Source: Flavobacteriaceae bacterium (GTDB taxonomy: Bacteria; Bacteroidota; Bacteroidia; Flavobacteriales; Flavobacteriaceae). From it: 7,784 bases of DNA. Numbering within the stretch: position 1 is the first letter of the stretch; the number at the start of each line of letters is the position of its first letter. The position numbers and the translations under genes are program-made. The stretch lies in contig JAESUF010000244.1 in assembly GCA_016763215.1 (NCBI GenBank), forward strand, positions 1 to 7,784, read 5' to 3'. Under the pieces are notes generated by a model that made no database searches, had not been told where the DNA came from, and saw only the letters and a program-made list of their open reading frames with translations. Positions 1 through 6,912 of the stretch are shown in pieces.

Positions 1-1191
1 TCCATTGTCAAAACTATAAGAAAATTTTCCGTCATAGGCTGGAGTAAAAAGCAATTTCAAATTGTTTCTTAGGTGAATGGCATCTGCCTGTTCATTGTAG
101 ATGGAGAGGGTTTTTTCAGCCATTTTAAAAGCCTCGGAATAGTTCTTTTGAGCCTTTAATACGTTTGCTTTCCCTAAATTACCATCAAAAGAGTTTGCAT
201 CGTTTTTTAAAATTGAATTGTACTTTTCTAGGCTTTCTTTAAAATCACCTTTATAAGAGTGCAAACTAGCGCTAAGGGCTAAAATCCAATTTTCATTGGG
301 AAACTTTTGATTGAGCTCATTAATTAATGGTTCTACACTTTTGTATTTTTTATTCCATAGTAAAGCCTGAATATATCGTTCTTTAGTTTGTCTAATAATT
401 TCCAGATCCTTTATGGTTGGTAGCAATTCGTAGGCCTTTGTACTCGTTTGCAATGCTTTCTTTTCTTTTCCATGTAAATGCATTACTAAGGATAAGCCAT
501 TTAATGAAGGAACAGTTCCTTTAGGATTCTTTCCGATAGCTAAATATGTCTGTCTTGCTTTCTCTAAATCTAACATTATTAAATAAAGGTTTGCAAGGTT
601 TAATAAGGTTTCTTGATCATTTGGAAGGTCAACTAGGTTTTTCTTTAAAAGTAATTCCGATTTTTTGTATTGTTGATTTTGTTGCTGTTGATAGGCATAC
701 CCTAAAAAGATGTATTTTTTTGAAATGACTGCATTTGGGTTTTTAGGTGAGACTTCTAAAGCCTTATTTACAAATACAATAGCCGATTCGTATTCTTTTA
801 AATTAGAAAGTGTATTTGCATATCCCAGAAGGGCAGGGAAACTTTTCGGAGTTTCTTGTAGTAGGATTTCATAGAACCCTTTTGCTCTTGAGAATAGACT
901 GTTCCATAACATTGCCTCGGCAAAATTTAATTTTATTTCAAAATTTTCGGGATGATCTTTGTGTAAAGTCTCAAACAAAGACAGTGCTTCCGTAGGTTTG
1001 CCATTAAGCCCTATTGCTCTTCCATAACACAGTCTAGCCGTTTTATTGCGAGGGTAGTTTTCTAAAATACGAGTAAAGAAAGTTTCCGCTTCAGCATACT
1101 GTTGGTTTTCCAAGTACTGAAAACCTTTATCCATATTTTGAGCAGTAATTGATATAGACAAGAAAAAAAGCAAATAAAGGAGGTCTTTCAT
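1..1191 (-). CDS. Exported TPR-repeat protein, N-terminal part (C-terminus beyond the left edge)
   Basis: The minus frame is open from an ATG at 1191 to the left edge, giving 397 residues with no stop. Residues 1-18 (MKDLLYLLFFLSISITAQ) form a signal peptide, so the protein is exported. Residues about 20-366 are helical repeats of TPR type, roughly ten units; clear ones are 20-50, 52-84, 119-152, 301-332 and 334-366, with the usual Ala/Gly-Tyr pattern and a Pro ending each second helix. From about 380 the helical pattern stops and short alternating hydrophobic residues begin (LLFTPAYDGKFSYSFDNG), as at a change to beta structure. Exported TPR arrays followed by an outer-membrane barrel are known in PgaA/HmsH, PelB and YaiO-like proteins, all but YaiO tied to exopolysaccharide export. 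A barrel here is inference, since the window ends. The gene is divergent from the STAS-flippase-glycosyltransferase operon. TPR and export are near certain; the exact role is not. Confidence 0.92.
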   Translation of the reverse strand, partial: MKDLLYLLFFLSISITAQNMDKGFQYLENQQYAEAETFFTRILENYPRNKTARLCYGRAIGLNGKPTEALSLFETLHKDHPENFEIKLNFAEAMLWNSLFSRAKGFYEILLQETPKSFPALLGYANTLSNLKEYESAIVFVNKALEVSPKNPNAVISKKYIFLGYAYQQQQNQQYKKSELLLKKNLVDLPNDQETLLNLANLYLIMLDLEKARQTYLAIGKNPKGTVPSLNGLSLVMHLHGKEKKALQTSTKAYELLPTIKDLEIIRQTKERYIQALLWNKKYKSVEPLINELNQKFPNENWILALSASLHSYKGDFKESLEKYNSILKNDANSFDGNLGKANVLKAQKNYSEAFKMAEKTLSIYNEQADAIHLRNNLKLLFTPAYDGKFSYSFDNG

Positions 1192-1246
1192 GTGTGTAAT
1201 TTGTTCTAAGCAAGTTAGTTATTCTTTTTGAATCATTCACCCCTAG

Positions 1247-1280
1247 TAAGCTGCAGTTCATCGAAATTAGATGAAGCTTA
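1247..1280. repeat. Imperfect inverted repeat in the divergent promoter region
   Basis: The left arm is TAAGCT (1247-1252), a five-base insertion (1253-1257), then TCATC (1258-1262). The right arm is GATGAAGCTTA (1270-1280), which is complementary to both left pieces joined. Read without the bulge, TTCATC (1257-1262) pairs with GATGAA (1270-1275) across a seven-base spacer. It lies midway between two divergent starts, where an operator or an RNA hairpin in either leader would be expected. No T-tract follows, so it does not look like a terminator. Chance occurrence in AT-rich DNA is possible. Confidence 0.4.
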
Positions 1281-1294
1281 TTCGGAACTCTTTG

Positions 1295-1302
1295 AATATT
1301 TG
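1295..1302 (+). promoter_or_regulatory. Weak candidate -7 element for the STAS operon
   Basis: AATATTTG matches seven of eight positions of the Bacteroidota -7 consensus TAnnTTTG and lies 32 bases before the STAS start, implying a leader of about 26 bases. No TTG is seen at the expected -33 spacing; that position falls on the right arm of the inverted repeat at 1270-1280. The call is tentative. Confidence 0.2.
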
Positions 1303-1334
1303 AATAGAAATAACAATCTAAAATTTAATTTATT

Positions 1335-1607
1335 ATGGCTTTATTAATTAAAAACCTTAAAGACATCTTTTATTTAAAAGGAACTTTAAATCAAACAAAC
1401 TCAAGTTCATTAAGAAAATATTTTGAGGCACTCTTTACCATAAACTCATCAATTACGATAAATATTAATGAGGTAAGTAGAATTGAAAACAGTGGAGTAG
1501 AATGTTTGAAATTTCTGCACAAAAAATCAAAAGAAGAAAAGAAAAAATTTATAATTGTAGGACTTGGAAGTGAAGATATTTACGATCAATTTTTGAATTT
1601 TGCATAA
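1335..1607 (+). CDS. Small STAS-domain protein (anti-sigma-factor-antagonist-like)
   Basis: This 90-residue soluble protein has the SpoIIAA/STAS pattern. An N-terminal strand with a glycine turn (residues 11-18) and a helix (23-33) lead to a strand ININ (42-45), the signature IENSGV (50-55), a helix (56-68) and a strand FIIVGLG. S53 aligns with the phosphorylated Ser58 in the DSSG motif of B. subtilis SpoIIAA, so phosphorylation control is possible. The usual Asp of that motif is E51 and the preceding Ser is N52. The protein ends about where SpoIIAA has its last strand and helix (SpoIIAA is 117 residues), so it is short for the family. In known systems such proteins bind an anti-sigma kinase or another target in a partner switch; SypA of Vibrio fischeri does this for a biofilm polysaccharide locus. 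Here it heads an operon, 12 bp before the flippase, with no kinase or phosphatase gene visible. The fold is fairly sure; its partner is unknown. Confidence 0.85.
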   Translation: MALLIKNLKDIFYLKGTLNQTNSSSLRKYFEALFTINSSITININEVSRIENSGVECLKFLHKKSKEEKKKFIIVGLGSEDIYDQFLNFA

Positions 1608-1619
1608 ATCAAACTTAAA

Positions 1620-2873
1620 ATGTCAAAAATATCTTTACAGGTAACAAGTCGAAAAATCTCTCAAGAAAAACTGTTCATGTTGAGTATTCTTGCTGTCAAT
1701 GCAGGGAACTATTTCTACAACCTTATTTTGGGAAGATATTTAGGTCCAAAAGAGTTTGCGGATAGTGCTAGTATTGTTACATTTTTATTGATCATTTCGT
1801 TTATCGCAATGACATTTCAAATGGCGACAGCTAAATTTTCAATCCTGTTAAATAAGACCTTATTTCGTCATTTTTTAAATAGCGTTTACACAAATGCTTT
1901 GATTGTGGGAGGTGTTCTTGGAGTGTCCATTGTTGTTTTTGCAAAGCAACTTCAAGTTCTTTTTAATACCCAATCTTCTAGCATGTTTGTGCTTTTTGGA
2001 ATCGGAGTTCCATTTTACTTTGCCATGAGTGTAAACAGAGGCGTTTTTCAAGGAAAGAAAGCGTTTATCTTACTCTCAGTTACCTATCAAGGAGAAATGC
2101 TAAGTAGATTGTTCTTTACTTTCTTACTGCTTTTACTACTGAAGGTTCCTGCTACCTATGCAGTTTCTTTAGGGATAGTAATTTCCTTTTTCTTCGGATT
2201 GATTCCATTAAAAATACAAGGTGTTTCTCTTACCAGAAAAATAAACTTGCCCAAGGTAGAAAGAAGGGTTATTCGCAATTTTTTTATTCTGACTGCTTTT
2301 TATGAATTGACTCAAATCATTATTAACAATAGCGATATATTACTTGTAAAACATTATTTTGAATCGTATGAAGCTGGTCTTTATGCTTCCTTAGCCTTAA
2401 TAGGGAGAATTGTGTATTTTATTGCATGGATGTTTGTGATGTTACTTTTTCCGAAGCTTATAGAACTAAAAAAAGAAGGGAAAGATACAACTGCATTGCT
2501 TTGGAAATATGTGAGTTATATTAGTTGTATCTCTGCTGTAATTATTGGAATGTGTTTCTTGTTTCCGCAGCAGATAATTCAATTATTATTTGGGGATGCT
2601 TATATAAGTATGGGGTCGTTGTTGTGGAAGTACTCCTTTGCAACGGGCGTATTTGCAATCTCTAATATTTTTGCCTATTACTTTTTATCATTGAGTAATT
2701 ATGTTCCTGTAATCGTATCGGGTTTATTTGGATGCTTACAGGTTCTTTTAATCATGGTTTTTCATAGAGATTTAGCCCAAGTAGTGAATATGCAAATCAT
2801 TGCGATGTTAATTCTATTAACTGTGCAACTGTTGTTCTTTGGATATACTTCATTAAAAACAAAGAGAGCTTAA
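1620..2873 (+). CDS. MOP-superfamily polysaccharide flippase (Wzx/PelG-like membrane protein)
   Basis: The 417-residue integral membrane protein has about 12 hydrophobic segments, near residues 18-38, 50-75, 90-110, 120-138, 150-173, 178-198, 218-240, 255-280, 295-315, 335-357, 360-381 and 390-410. Family marks include GRYLGPKEFA (38-47), typical of the first cytoplasmic turn, RGVFQGKKAF (140-149) in the first half, and NNSDILLVKHYF followed by EAGLYASLALIGRIVYF in the second half. MOP proteins of this type move lipid-linked oligosaccharide or polymer across the inner membrane; the substrate cannot be read from sequence. It begins 12 bp after the STAS stop behind an A-rich stretch (AAACTTAAA), so the two are probably co-transcribed. 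The glycosyltransferase downstream supports a role in surface polysaccharide. Length and TM count are normal for Wzx (Pel's PelG is also an MOP member). Whether it is a classical Wzx or a synthase-linked transporter is open; no Wzy polymerase is in the window. Confidence 0.9.
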   Translation: MSKISLQVTSRKISQEKLFMLSILAVNAGNYFYNLILGRYLGPKEFADSASIVTFLLIISFIAMTFQMATAKFSILLNKTLFRHFLNSVYTNALIVGGVLGVSIVVFAKQLQVLFNTQSSSMFVLFGIGVPFYFAMSVNRGVFQGKKAFILLSVTYQGEMLSRLFFTFLLLLLLKVPATYAVSLGIVISFFFGLIPLKIQGVSLTRKINLPKVERRVIRNFFILTAFYELTQIIINNSDILLVKHYFESYEAGLYASLALIGRIVYFIAWMFVMLLFPKLIELKKEGKDTTALLWKYVSYISCISAVIIGMCFLFPQQIIQLLFGDAYISMGSLLWKYSFATGVFAISNIFAYYFLSLSNYVPVIVSGLFGCLQVLLIMVFHRDLAQVVNMQIIAMLILLTVQLLFFGYTSLKTKRA

Positions 2874-2885
2874 TCTAAACAAAGG

Positions 2886-2928
2886 TGTCATTCATCTAAA
2901 GGAAAATTCTTCTTGTCTGTTAATGACA
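2886..2928 (+). repeat. Inverted repeat in the flippase-glycosyltransferase gap
   Basis: TGTCATT (2886-2892) is complementary to AATGACA (2922-2928) over seven bases with a 29-base loop. A competing small hairpin, CTGT (2917-2920) with ACAG (2926-2929), uses the same right arm. Both lie in the 99-bp gap before the glycosyltransferase. The structure is weak and may be chance. Confidence 0.25.
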
Positions 2929-2936
2929 GCAAAATG

Positions 2937-2950
2937 GATAAAATTTTATC
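2937..2950. repeat. Perfect 14-bp palindrome upstream of the glycosyltransferase start
   Basis: GATAAAATTTTATC is its own reverse complement and ends 22 bases before the chosen ATG at 2973. It could be a protein-binding site or an RNA hairpin near the ribosome site. It is entirely A/T apart from its ends, so chance is a fair explanation. Confidence 0.3.
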
Positions 2951-2972
2951 AAATTTAACTAAAATAATCATT

Positions 2973-4178
2973 ATGAAGTTAGCTATAGTTACTGCCTATC
3001 CACCAAGTAAAGTTACCTTAAACGAATATGCCTTTCATTTGGTAAAAGAATTTCAACAGAAAGAAATACTTACAGAACTTATTCTATTAACAGATAAGAC
3101 AGACGGAGTTAGAAGTGTTCCTTATCGAGAAGGAGGGTGCTTAATAACAATTAAAGAATGTTGGTCTTTCAATAGCTATTCAAATATAATAAATGTTACG
3201 AAAGCGATTGGACAAACAAAACCCGACTGTGTTTTGTTCAATATTCAGTTTATGAAATTTGGAGATAAGAAAATTCCAGCAGCATTATCACTAATGCTTC
3301 CATGGATCTGCAAATTAAAAAAGATTCCAACAATTGTATTATTGCATAATATTTTGGAACAAGTAGATTTGGGGAACGCTGGATTTACTTCGAATAAGAT
3401 CATGCAAAAATTTTACAATTTTGTAGGAACGTTGTTAACTAGGCTTATTTTAAAAGCAGATCGTGTGGCGGTAACCATCGACAAATATGTTGATGTTTTA
3501 AAGACTAAGTATGAAAAAGATACTATTATTTGTGTTCCGCATGGGACCTTTGAACTTCCTGAAAAACCAAACTATAGTGTGCCAAAAAATCCAATGAAAA
3601 TTATGACATTTGGAAAATTCGGGACCTATAAAAAAGTGGAGGGAATGATTGAGGCGATAGAGAAAGTGAGAGAAAGAACGGGTCTTGATTTAGAAATTGT
3701 AATAGCAGGTACAGACAATCCAAATGTTTCAGGGTATTTAGAAGAGGTTAATAAGAGATACGCCCATGTTTCTCAATTAACATTTACTGGGTATGTAAAA
3801 GAAGAAGATGTTCCTAGAATATTTCAAGAAAGCACAGTAGTTGTTTTTCCTTACACTTCTACAACGGGTAGCTCTGGAGTACTTCATCAATCGGGAGGTT
3901 ATGGTAAAGCAGTAGTTATGCCAAATATTAGTGATTTAGCTAGTTTGGTGAAAGATGAAGGGTACCGAGGAGAATTTTTTGAGCCTAATAGTGTTGCAAG
4001 TCTAGCAGATGCGATAGAAAAAATTATTACAGATGATGAGTATAGAGTGGAGTTAGGGAAAATGAATTACAAAGCTGCTACTGCTTATCCTATGTCTAGA
4101 ATTGCAGAGATTTATATAGAGGAATTTAAAAAGATCATTGAAGAAAAACAGTCAAGTAAGATCAAGGTTCTAGAATAA
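2973..4178 (+). CDS. Family-4 (GT-B) glycosyltransferase
   Basis: From ATG at 2973 the protein has 401 residues. The N-terminal Rossmann half begins at once (MKLAIVTAYPPSK), as usual in GT4 enzymes, and this decides the start. The frame stays open upstream to a TTG at 2913 and an ATG at 2934, but those add only unconserved residues. The C-terminal nucleotide-sugar half holds VPHGTFELP (188-196), FGKFGTYKKVEG (213-224), IAGTDNP (244-250), FTGYVKEEDVPRIF (271-284) and FPYTSTTGSSGVLHQSGGYG (292-311). The usual E-x7-E donor motif reads T298-x7-Q306, so both acidic residues are replaced. No signal peptide or TM helix is seen, so the enzyme is cytosolic or peripheral. It probably adds a hexose to a lipid-linked or growing glycan later handled by the flippase upstream; donor and acceptor are not predictable. 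The gap to the flippase is 99 bp, longer than elsewhere in the operon. Its stop is 1 bp from that of the convergent hydrolase. Confidence 0.92.
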   Translation: MKLAIVTAYPPSKVTLNEYAFHLVKEFQQKEILTELILLTDKTDGVRSVPYREGGCLITIKECWSFNSYSNIINVTKAIGQTKPDCVLFNIQFMKFGDKKIPAALSLMLPWICKLKKIPTIVLLHNILEQVDLGNAGFTSNKIMQKFYNFVGTLLTRLILKADRVAVTIDKYVDVLKTKYEKDTIICVPHGTFELPEKPNYSVPKNPMKIMTFGKFGTYKKVEGMIEAIEKVRERTGLDLEIVIAGTDNPNVSGYLEEVNKRYAHVSQLTFTGYVKEEDVPRIFQESTVVVFPYTSTTGSSGVLHQSGGYGKAVVMPNISDLASLVKDEGYRGEFFEPNSVASLADAIEKIITDDEYRVELGKMNYKAATAYPMSRIAEIYIEEFKKIIEEKQSSKIKVLE

Positions 4179-4192
4179 ATTATTTCTTAGAA
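4168..4192. terminator. Imperfect palindrome spanning both convergent stop codons; possible bidirectional terminator
   Basis: The plus strand reads TTCTAGAATAA to the single spacer base 4179, and the minus strand reads TTCTAAGAAATAA to the same point. The two arms pair except for two one-base bulges. It is the only candidate stop signal for either operon, because just 1 bp separates the genes. The stem is AT-rich and the U-tract after it is poor, so it would be weak, and the likeness partly follows from both genes ending in similar codons. Confidence 0.3.
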
Positions 4193-5692
4193 ATATATTT
4201 AAATGAGGGTTCCACTTCGCCTTTATTATTAATAAACCCAAAATATTTTTGCTGACTTTTTCGCCAAGGATACCTACCAGCTACGCTAGATGGAACACTT
4301 TTATAATCATATAGGGTCCAAGAAAGATAGGGCACTTCGTTTTCTGAAAAGTATTCCTGCATTACTTTATGATAGTCTGCTTGTGCTTTATTAGAACCCG
4401 TGAAAAAATTCCAAAAACCATCATAAGATGAGGCTCCAAATTCGCTAACAACGACAGATTTCTCTGCAGCTATTTTTTTTTATAGCGTTATAAGTTGTTG
4501 TGAAATCTTCAGGAGCGTTATAGTAATGGAAACTTATAAAGTCGACCATCTCTTGTAAGGTTAGAGCATCCTCTGCATTAGACCACCCAATGGTAATTGG
4601 ATGCTTTTGATCAATAGTTCGAGCGGTTGAAATCATTTGAGACAGCCAGGCTTTTACGGTTTCTTTTCCGCGACTTTCAAAATCGAGATTGGGTTCATTT
4701 TTAATGTCCCATGCTAAAATTGCTTCATGGTCTTTAAATTCGGAAACAATGGTTACCAAATGCTTTTGATCAAGGGTCCATCTTAAGACAGAATAATCTC
4801 CATAAAAATCAAAGAGTGTTAGAATTACCTTCAAACCATTCGCTTCAGCTTCATCTAGAAGTGTGTTGAGTTTTTTTATTTTCGCAGGAATTACGTTGGC
4901 CTCACCAAAATCTTGAAAAGGAACAAAAACACGAATCGTATTTAATCCAGAGTTTTTTATGATTTGAAAATCATTCTGTAGTATTGTTTTGTTGAATTGA
5001 TTTCCAAATAAGTCCCAAGGAGTATCTTTTGGATAGTAATTAATTCCTTTAATAGTATCAAATACTCTTTCATGTAAGGGTTTGGTGTGTTTGCGTTCAC
5101 TAGCTTCTTGTTTTACTAGATGGCGAACCCTCCAAAAACCATCTTCTAATAACATAATTATTTGATAGGTCGCAGTTTCTAAAAACTCGGTAACTATCGT
5201 ATCCTTCTGATGTATCTGTTGGTACTTGGTCGCGTTCTTATCGGTAACTACAATCATTTGTCCGTCTTCGCTAAAAAACTCTAGCGTCAAATTATGAGCA
5301 AGGGTTGTTGTTTCTAGGGAAATTGAATTTTTAATATTCTTGTCTATAAGGCGATAAATATTCTCTCGTGCACTTTCAGTATAGTAATCTTTAACCCCAA
5401 CTTTAGCATTTGTTTTGTATGCAATATTTCTAACGTACCAAGAGTCTAGGTAATCTTTTTCAGTATCTGAAAGCGTTGTTTTATCCATAAATCGCCCTTC
5501 GTTCATTAAAGGAGCCCAAGTGACAATAGGAATATAATAATCTTCCTTTTCCATTTCAACATGAAGCATTTTACTTCTGTCAGCACCCGTATTCATATAG
5601 CTTATTAGCGTACTGATCCCGAAAATAATGGAGATAATAATGCACACGTGTACAGTAATTATAAGACTTCGTTTTAAGATTTTTCTGTGCAT
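4180..5692 (-). CDS. Membrane-anchored NTF2-like + GH5-type glycoside hydrolase, frameshifted at an A9 run
   Basis: The ATG at 5692 overlaps the stop of the upstream Ig-like gene by one base (TAATG). As read, the frame ends at 4445 after 415 residues. Removing one A from the run at 4473-4481 rejoins it to a frame ending at 4180, giving 503 residues. Order: signal anchor (about 9-31), a region like NTF2/SnoaL folds (about 75-195, with DGFWRVRHLV at 184-193), then a clan GH-A TIM barrel (about 212-495). The barrel shows KGINYYPKDTPW (215-226), R254, the acid/base motif WDIKNEP with E333, SFHYYN (387-392), the nucleophile motif VVSEFGAS with E417 in the restored frame, and W458. The unrestored product lacks E417 and should be inactive. 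It would be tethered to the inner membrane facing the periplasm and cleave a beta-glycan, probably the polysaccharide made here; the linkage is unknown. The break may be a sequencing error, slippage-dependent expression, phase variation or true decay. Confidence 0.87.
4473..4481 (-). other. Run of nine A (coding strand) causing the hydrolase frameshift
   Basis: The coding strand reads GCTAT, nine A, then TAGC. With nine A the frame continues as Asn-Ser-Cys and stops after 9 residues. With eight A it reads Ile-Lys-Lys-Ile-Ala-Ala and continues through the conserved SEFG motif to a natural stop. The loss of exactly one base at a homopolymer restores a complete GH5 fold, so the break point is well fixed. 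Confidence 0.9.
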
Positions 5693-6909
5693 TATTTTAC
5701 AACTTTAGAGGCGATCTTTTTTTCAATATCTCCAGAAATAATGTTAAACTCATATGTTCCACTTGCTAAGGCCGATGGGTTGATGTAAAAAGTTATATAT
5801 CCGTTCAGCGATGTTTTTGTTTCTGAATATGCAATTTTTTCGTTTTTCAATGCTTTTAGATGAACTCTAAAACCATCGGCAATAAATTGCCCTAGAAAAC
5901 TCTGAAGTGGCCCAACTGTTATTGTGCGATTCTCTTTAGAAAAAACAACATTAAAATCTTTCAGTGCAGGTTGAAATGAAAGTGCAATTGAATTGCTCTT
6001 AGCCATTCCGTTAACATAAGCAAAAACTGACCAATTGCTTTGGCGTTCTGGGTGGACAATCTGAGCTCTTGCAATTCCTCCTACAGTTATTCCATTAGCC
6101 TTTAAAAGGTTTTTCTCTTTTGTAGTAATTATAAATTCGACCAAAGTTCCGTCCGAGACAATATTATTATATGCATCTAAAATTTGATCAGTATAAAAAG
6201 TGGTAATTTGGTTTCCATCTGCGTAATTATGATTTCTCCTAAAGAAGATTTTAAAATTTTCAGGAATGGCAGGCATTACATTTATTTCAAACTCTTTTGA
6301 ATTAATTCCTTTACTTTCTGTTGAGGTAATAATTTTCCCCGCTTTTCTTGGACTATAGATATTTTGATAAGCAATCATAAAATTGGTGAATACTTCTTTA
6401 ATTTGCCGGCTGTTTAAAAATTGATGTTTGATTTGAACTTTAGTACTATCAGCTAGTGGATTGTCTAATGAATCTGTTGGGATACTCACAATCATACTGT
6501 AATCTCTGTCGCCAGCTTCAATGCTCGGAGGCCCAAGATAGGCTTCCATTTTAGCTACTTCAGATTTGGATTTGATACGAATTTCTCCCTCCAAAGAGCT
6601 GTCTTCCATAAGTAGTTTCCACAGAACGACTCCTCTTTTGATTGCTATTTCATTTGGGAGTTTTACGGTGTAAATAGCATTTTTTAGCACGCCTTTCACC
6701 AACGTTTCTCCATAAGAACTACTAATAAATACAAAAGGTAATTTCTCGTTCTTTATTTTAAAGGAAAGAACAATTTCTGAACCTGCTATAAAAACAGATT
6801 TCTTAGTTAATAACTGAGAATTGTTCTGAGGTATATTGCTTTGAGAGTTTGCAATAGTACAGAACAGAATCAGTGTAATTAGAACGATATGGTTTTTTCT
6901 TACATCCAT
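5692..6909 (-). CDS. Exported protein of tandem Ig-like beta-sandwich segments
   Basis: The 405-residue protein starts with a signal peptide (about 1-22, charged start MDVRKNH, hydrophobic core 8-20, likely cleavage near NSQS). Cys17 does not sit in a good lipobox, so a lipoprotein is less likely. The rest is beta-rich and divides into about four segments: 33-118, 121-212, 218-312 and 316-403. The third carries the pattern of bacterial Ig-like/invasin (Big_1) domains: a D-AYNN-VSDGT-VEF stretch (245-259), then GGIARAQIVHP (277-287), then NGMAKSNSIALSF (300-312). No catalytic motif is seen. It starts 3 bp after the preceding FxLYD-like gene and overlaps the hydrolase start by one base, so the three are very likely one operon and translationally coupled. 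A role as a periplasmic or surface scaffold or glycan-binding partner of the hydrolase is inference. I do not recognise a named family for the full length. Confidence 0.83.
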   Translation of the reverse strand: MDVRKNHIVLITLILFCTIANSQSNIPQNNSQLLTKKSVFIAGSEIVLSFKIKNEKLPFVFISSSYGETLVKGVLKNAIYTVKLPNEIAIKRGVVLWKLLMEDSSLEGEIRIKSKSEVAKMEAYLGPPSIEAGDRDYSMIVSIPTDSLDNPLADSTKVQIKHQFLNSRQIKEVFTNFMIAYQNIYSPRKAGKIITSTESKGINSKEFEINVMPAIPENFKIFFRRNHNYADGNQITTFYTDQILDAYNNIVSDGTLVEFIITTKEKNLLKANGITVGGIARAQIVHPERQSNWSVFAYVNGMAKSNSIALSFQPALKDFNVVFSKENRTITVGPLQSFLGQFIADGFRVHLKALKNEKIAYSETKTSLNGYITFYINPSALASGTYEFNIISGDIEKKIASKVVK

Positions 6910-6912
6910 TAT

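Larger units (their letters stand above)
1192..1334. promoter_or_regulatory. Divergent intergenic region between the TPR gene and the STAS operon
   Basis: This 143-bp gap separates two genes that start outward, so it must hold both promoters unless transcription enters from outside. It is AT-rich and has no convincing reading frame. It contains the inverted repeat at 1247-1280 and a weak plus-strand match to the Bacteroidota -7 element at 1295-1302. No good TTG-N19-TAnnTTTG promoter was found on the minus strand; the nearest is TAATTTCG on the complement of about 1263-1270, without a spaced TTG. Confidence 0.6.

Noticed and set aside
546..995. Two open plus-strand frames of about 60 codons.
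   Set aside because: Both lie antisense inside the continuous TPR reading frame, have no supporting motif or start context, and are best explained as shadows.
1177..1233. A strong plus-strand ribosome-site-like AAAGGAGG followed by ATG at 1190 and a 13-codon frame.
   Set aside because: It is the complement of the TPR gene's own first codons, the peptide (MCVICSKQVSYSF) is unlike any known leader, and this group does not rely on strong Shine-Dalgarno sites.
2913..2972. An earlier TTG (2913) or ATG (2934) start for the glycosyltransferase.
   Set aside because: The GT-B fold begins directly at MKLAIVTAYPP from 2973; the added 20 residues have no conserved pattern and contain the palindrome.
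4180..4362. A separate 60-residue gene downstream of the hydrolase.
   Set aside because: The frame is open back to the A9 run and encodes the missing SEFG nucleophile and the last barrel strands, so it is the hydrolase C-terminus.
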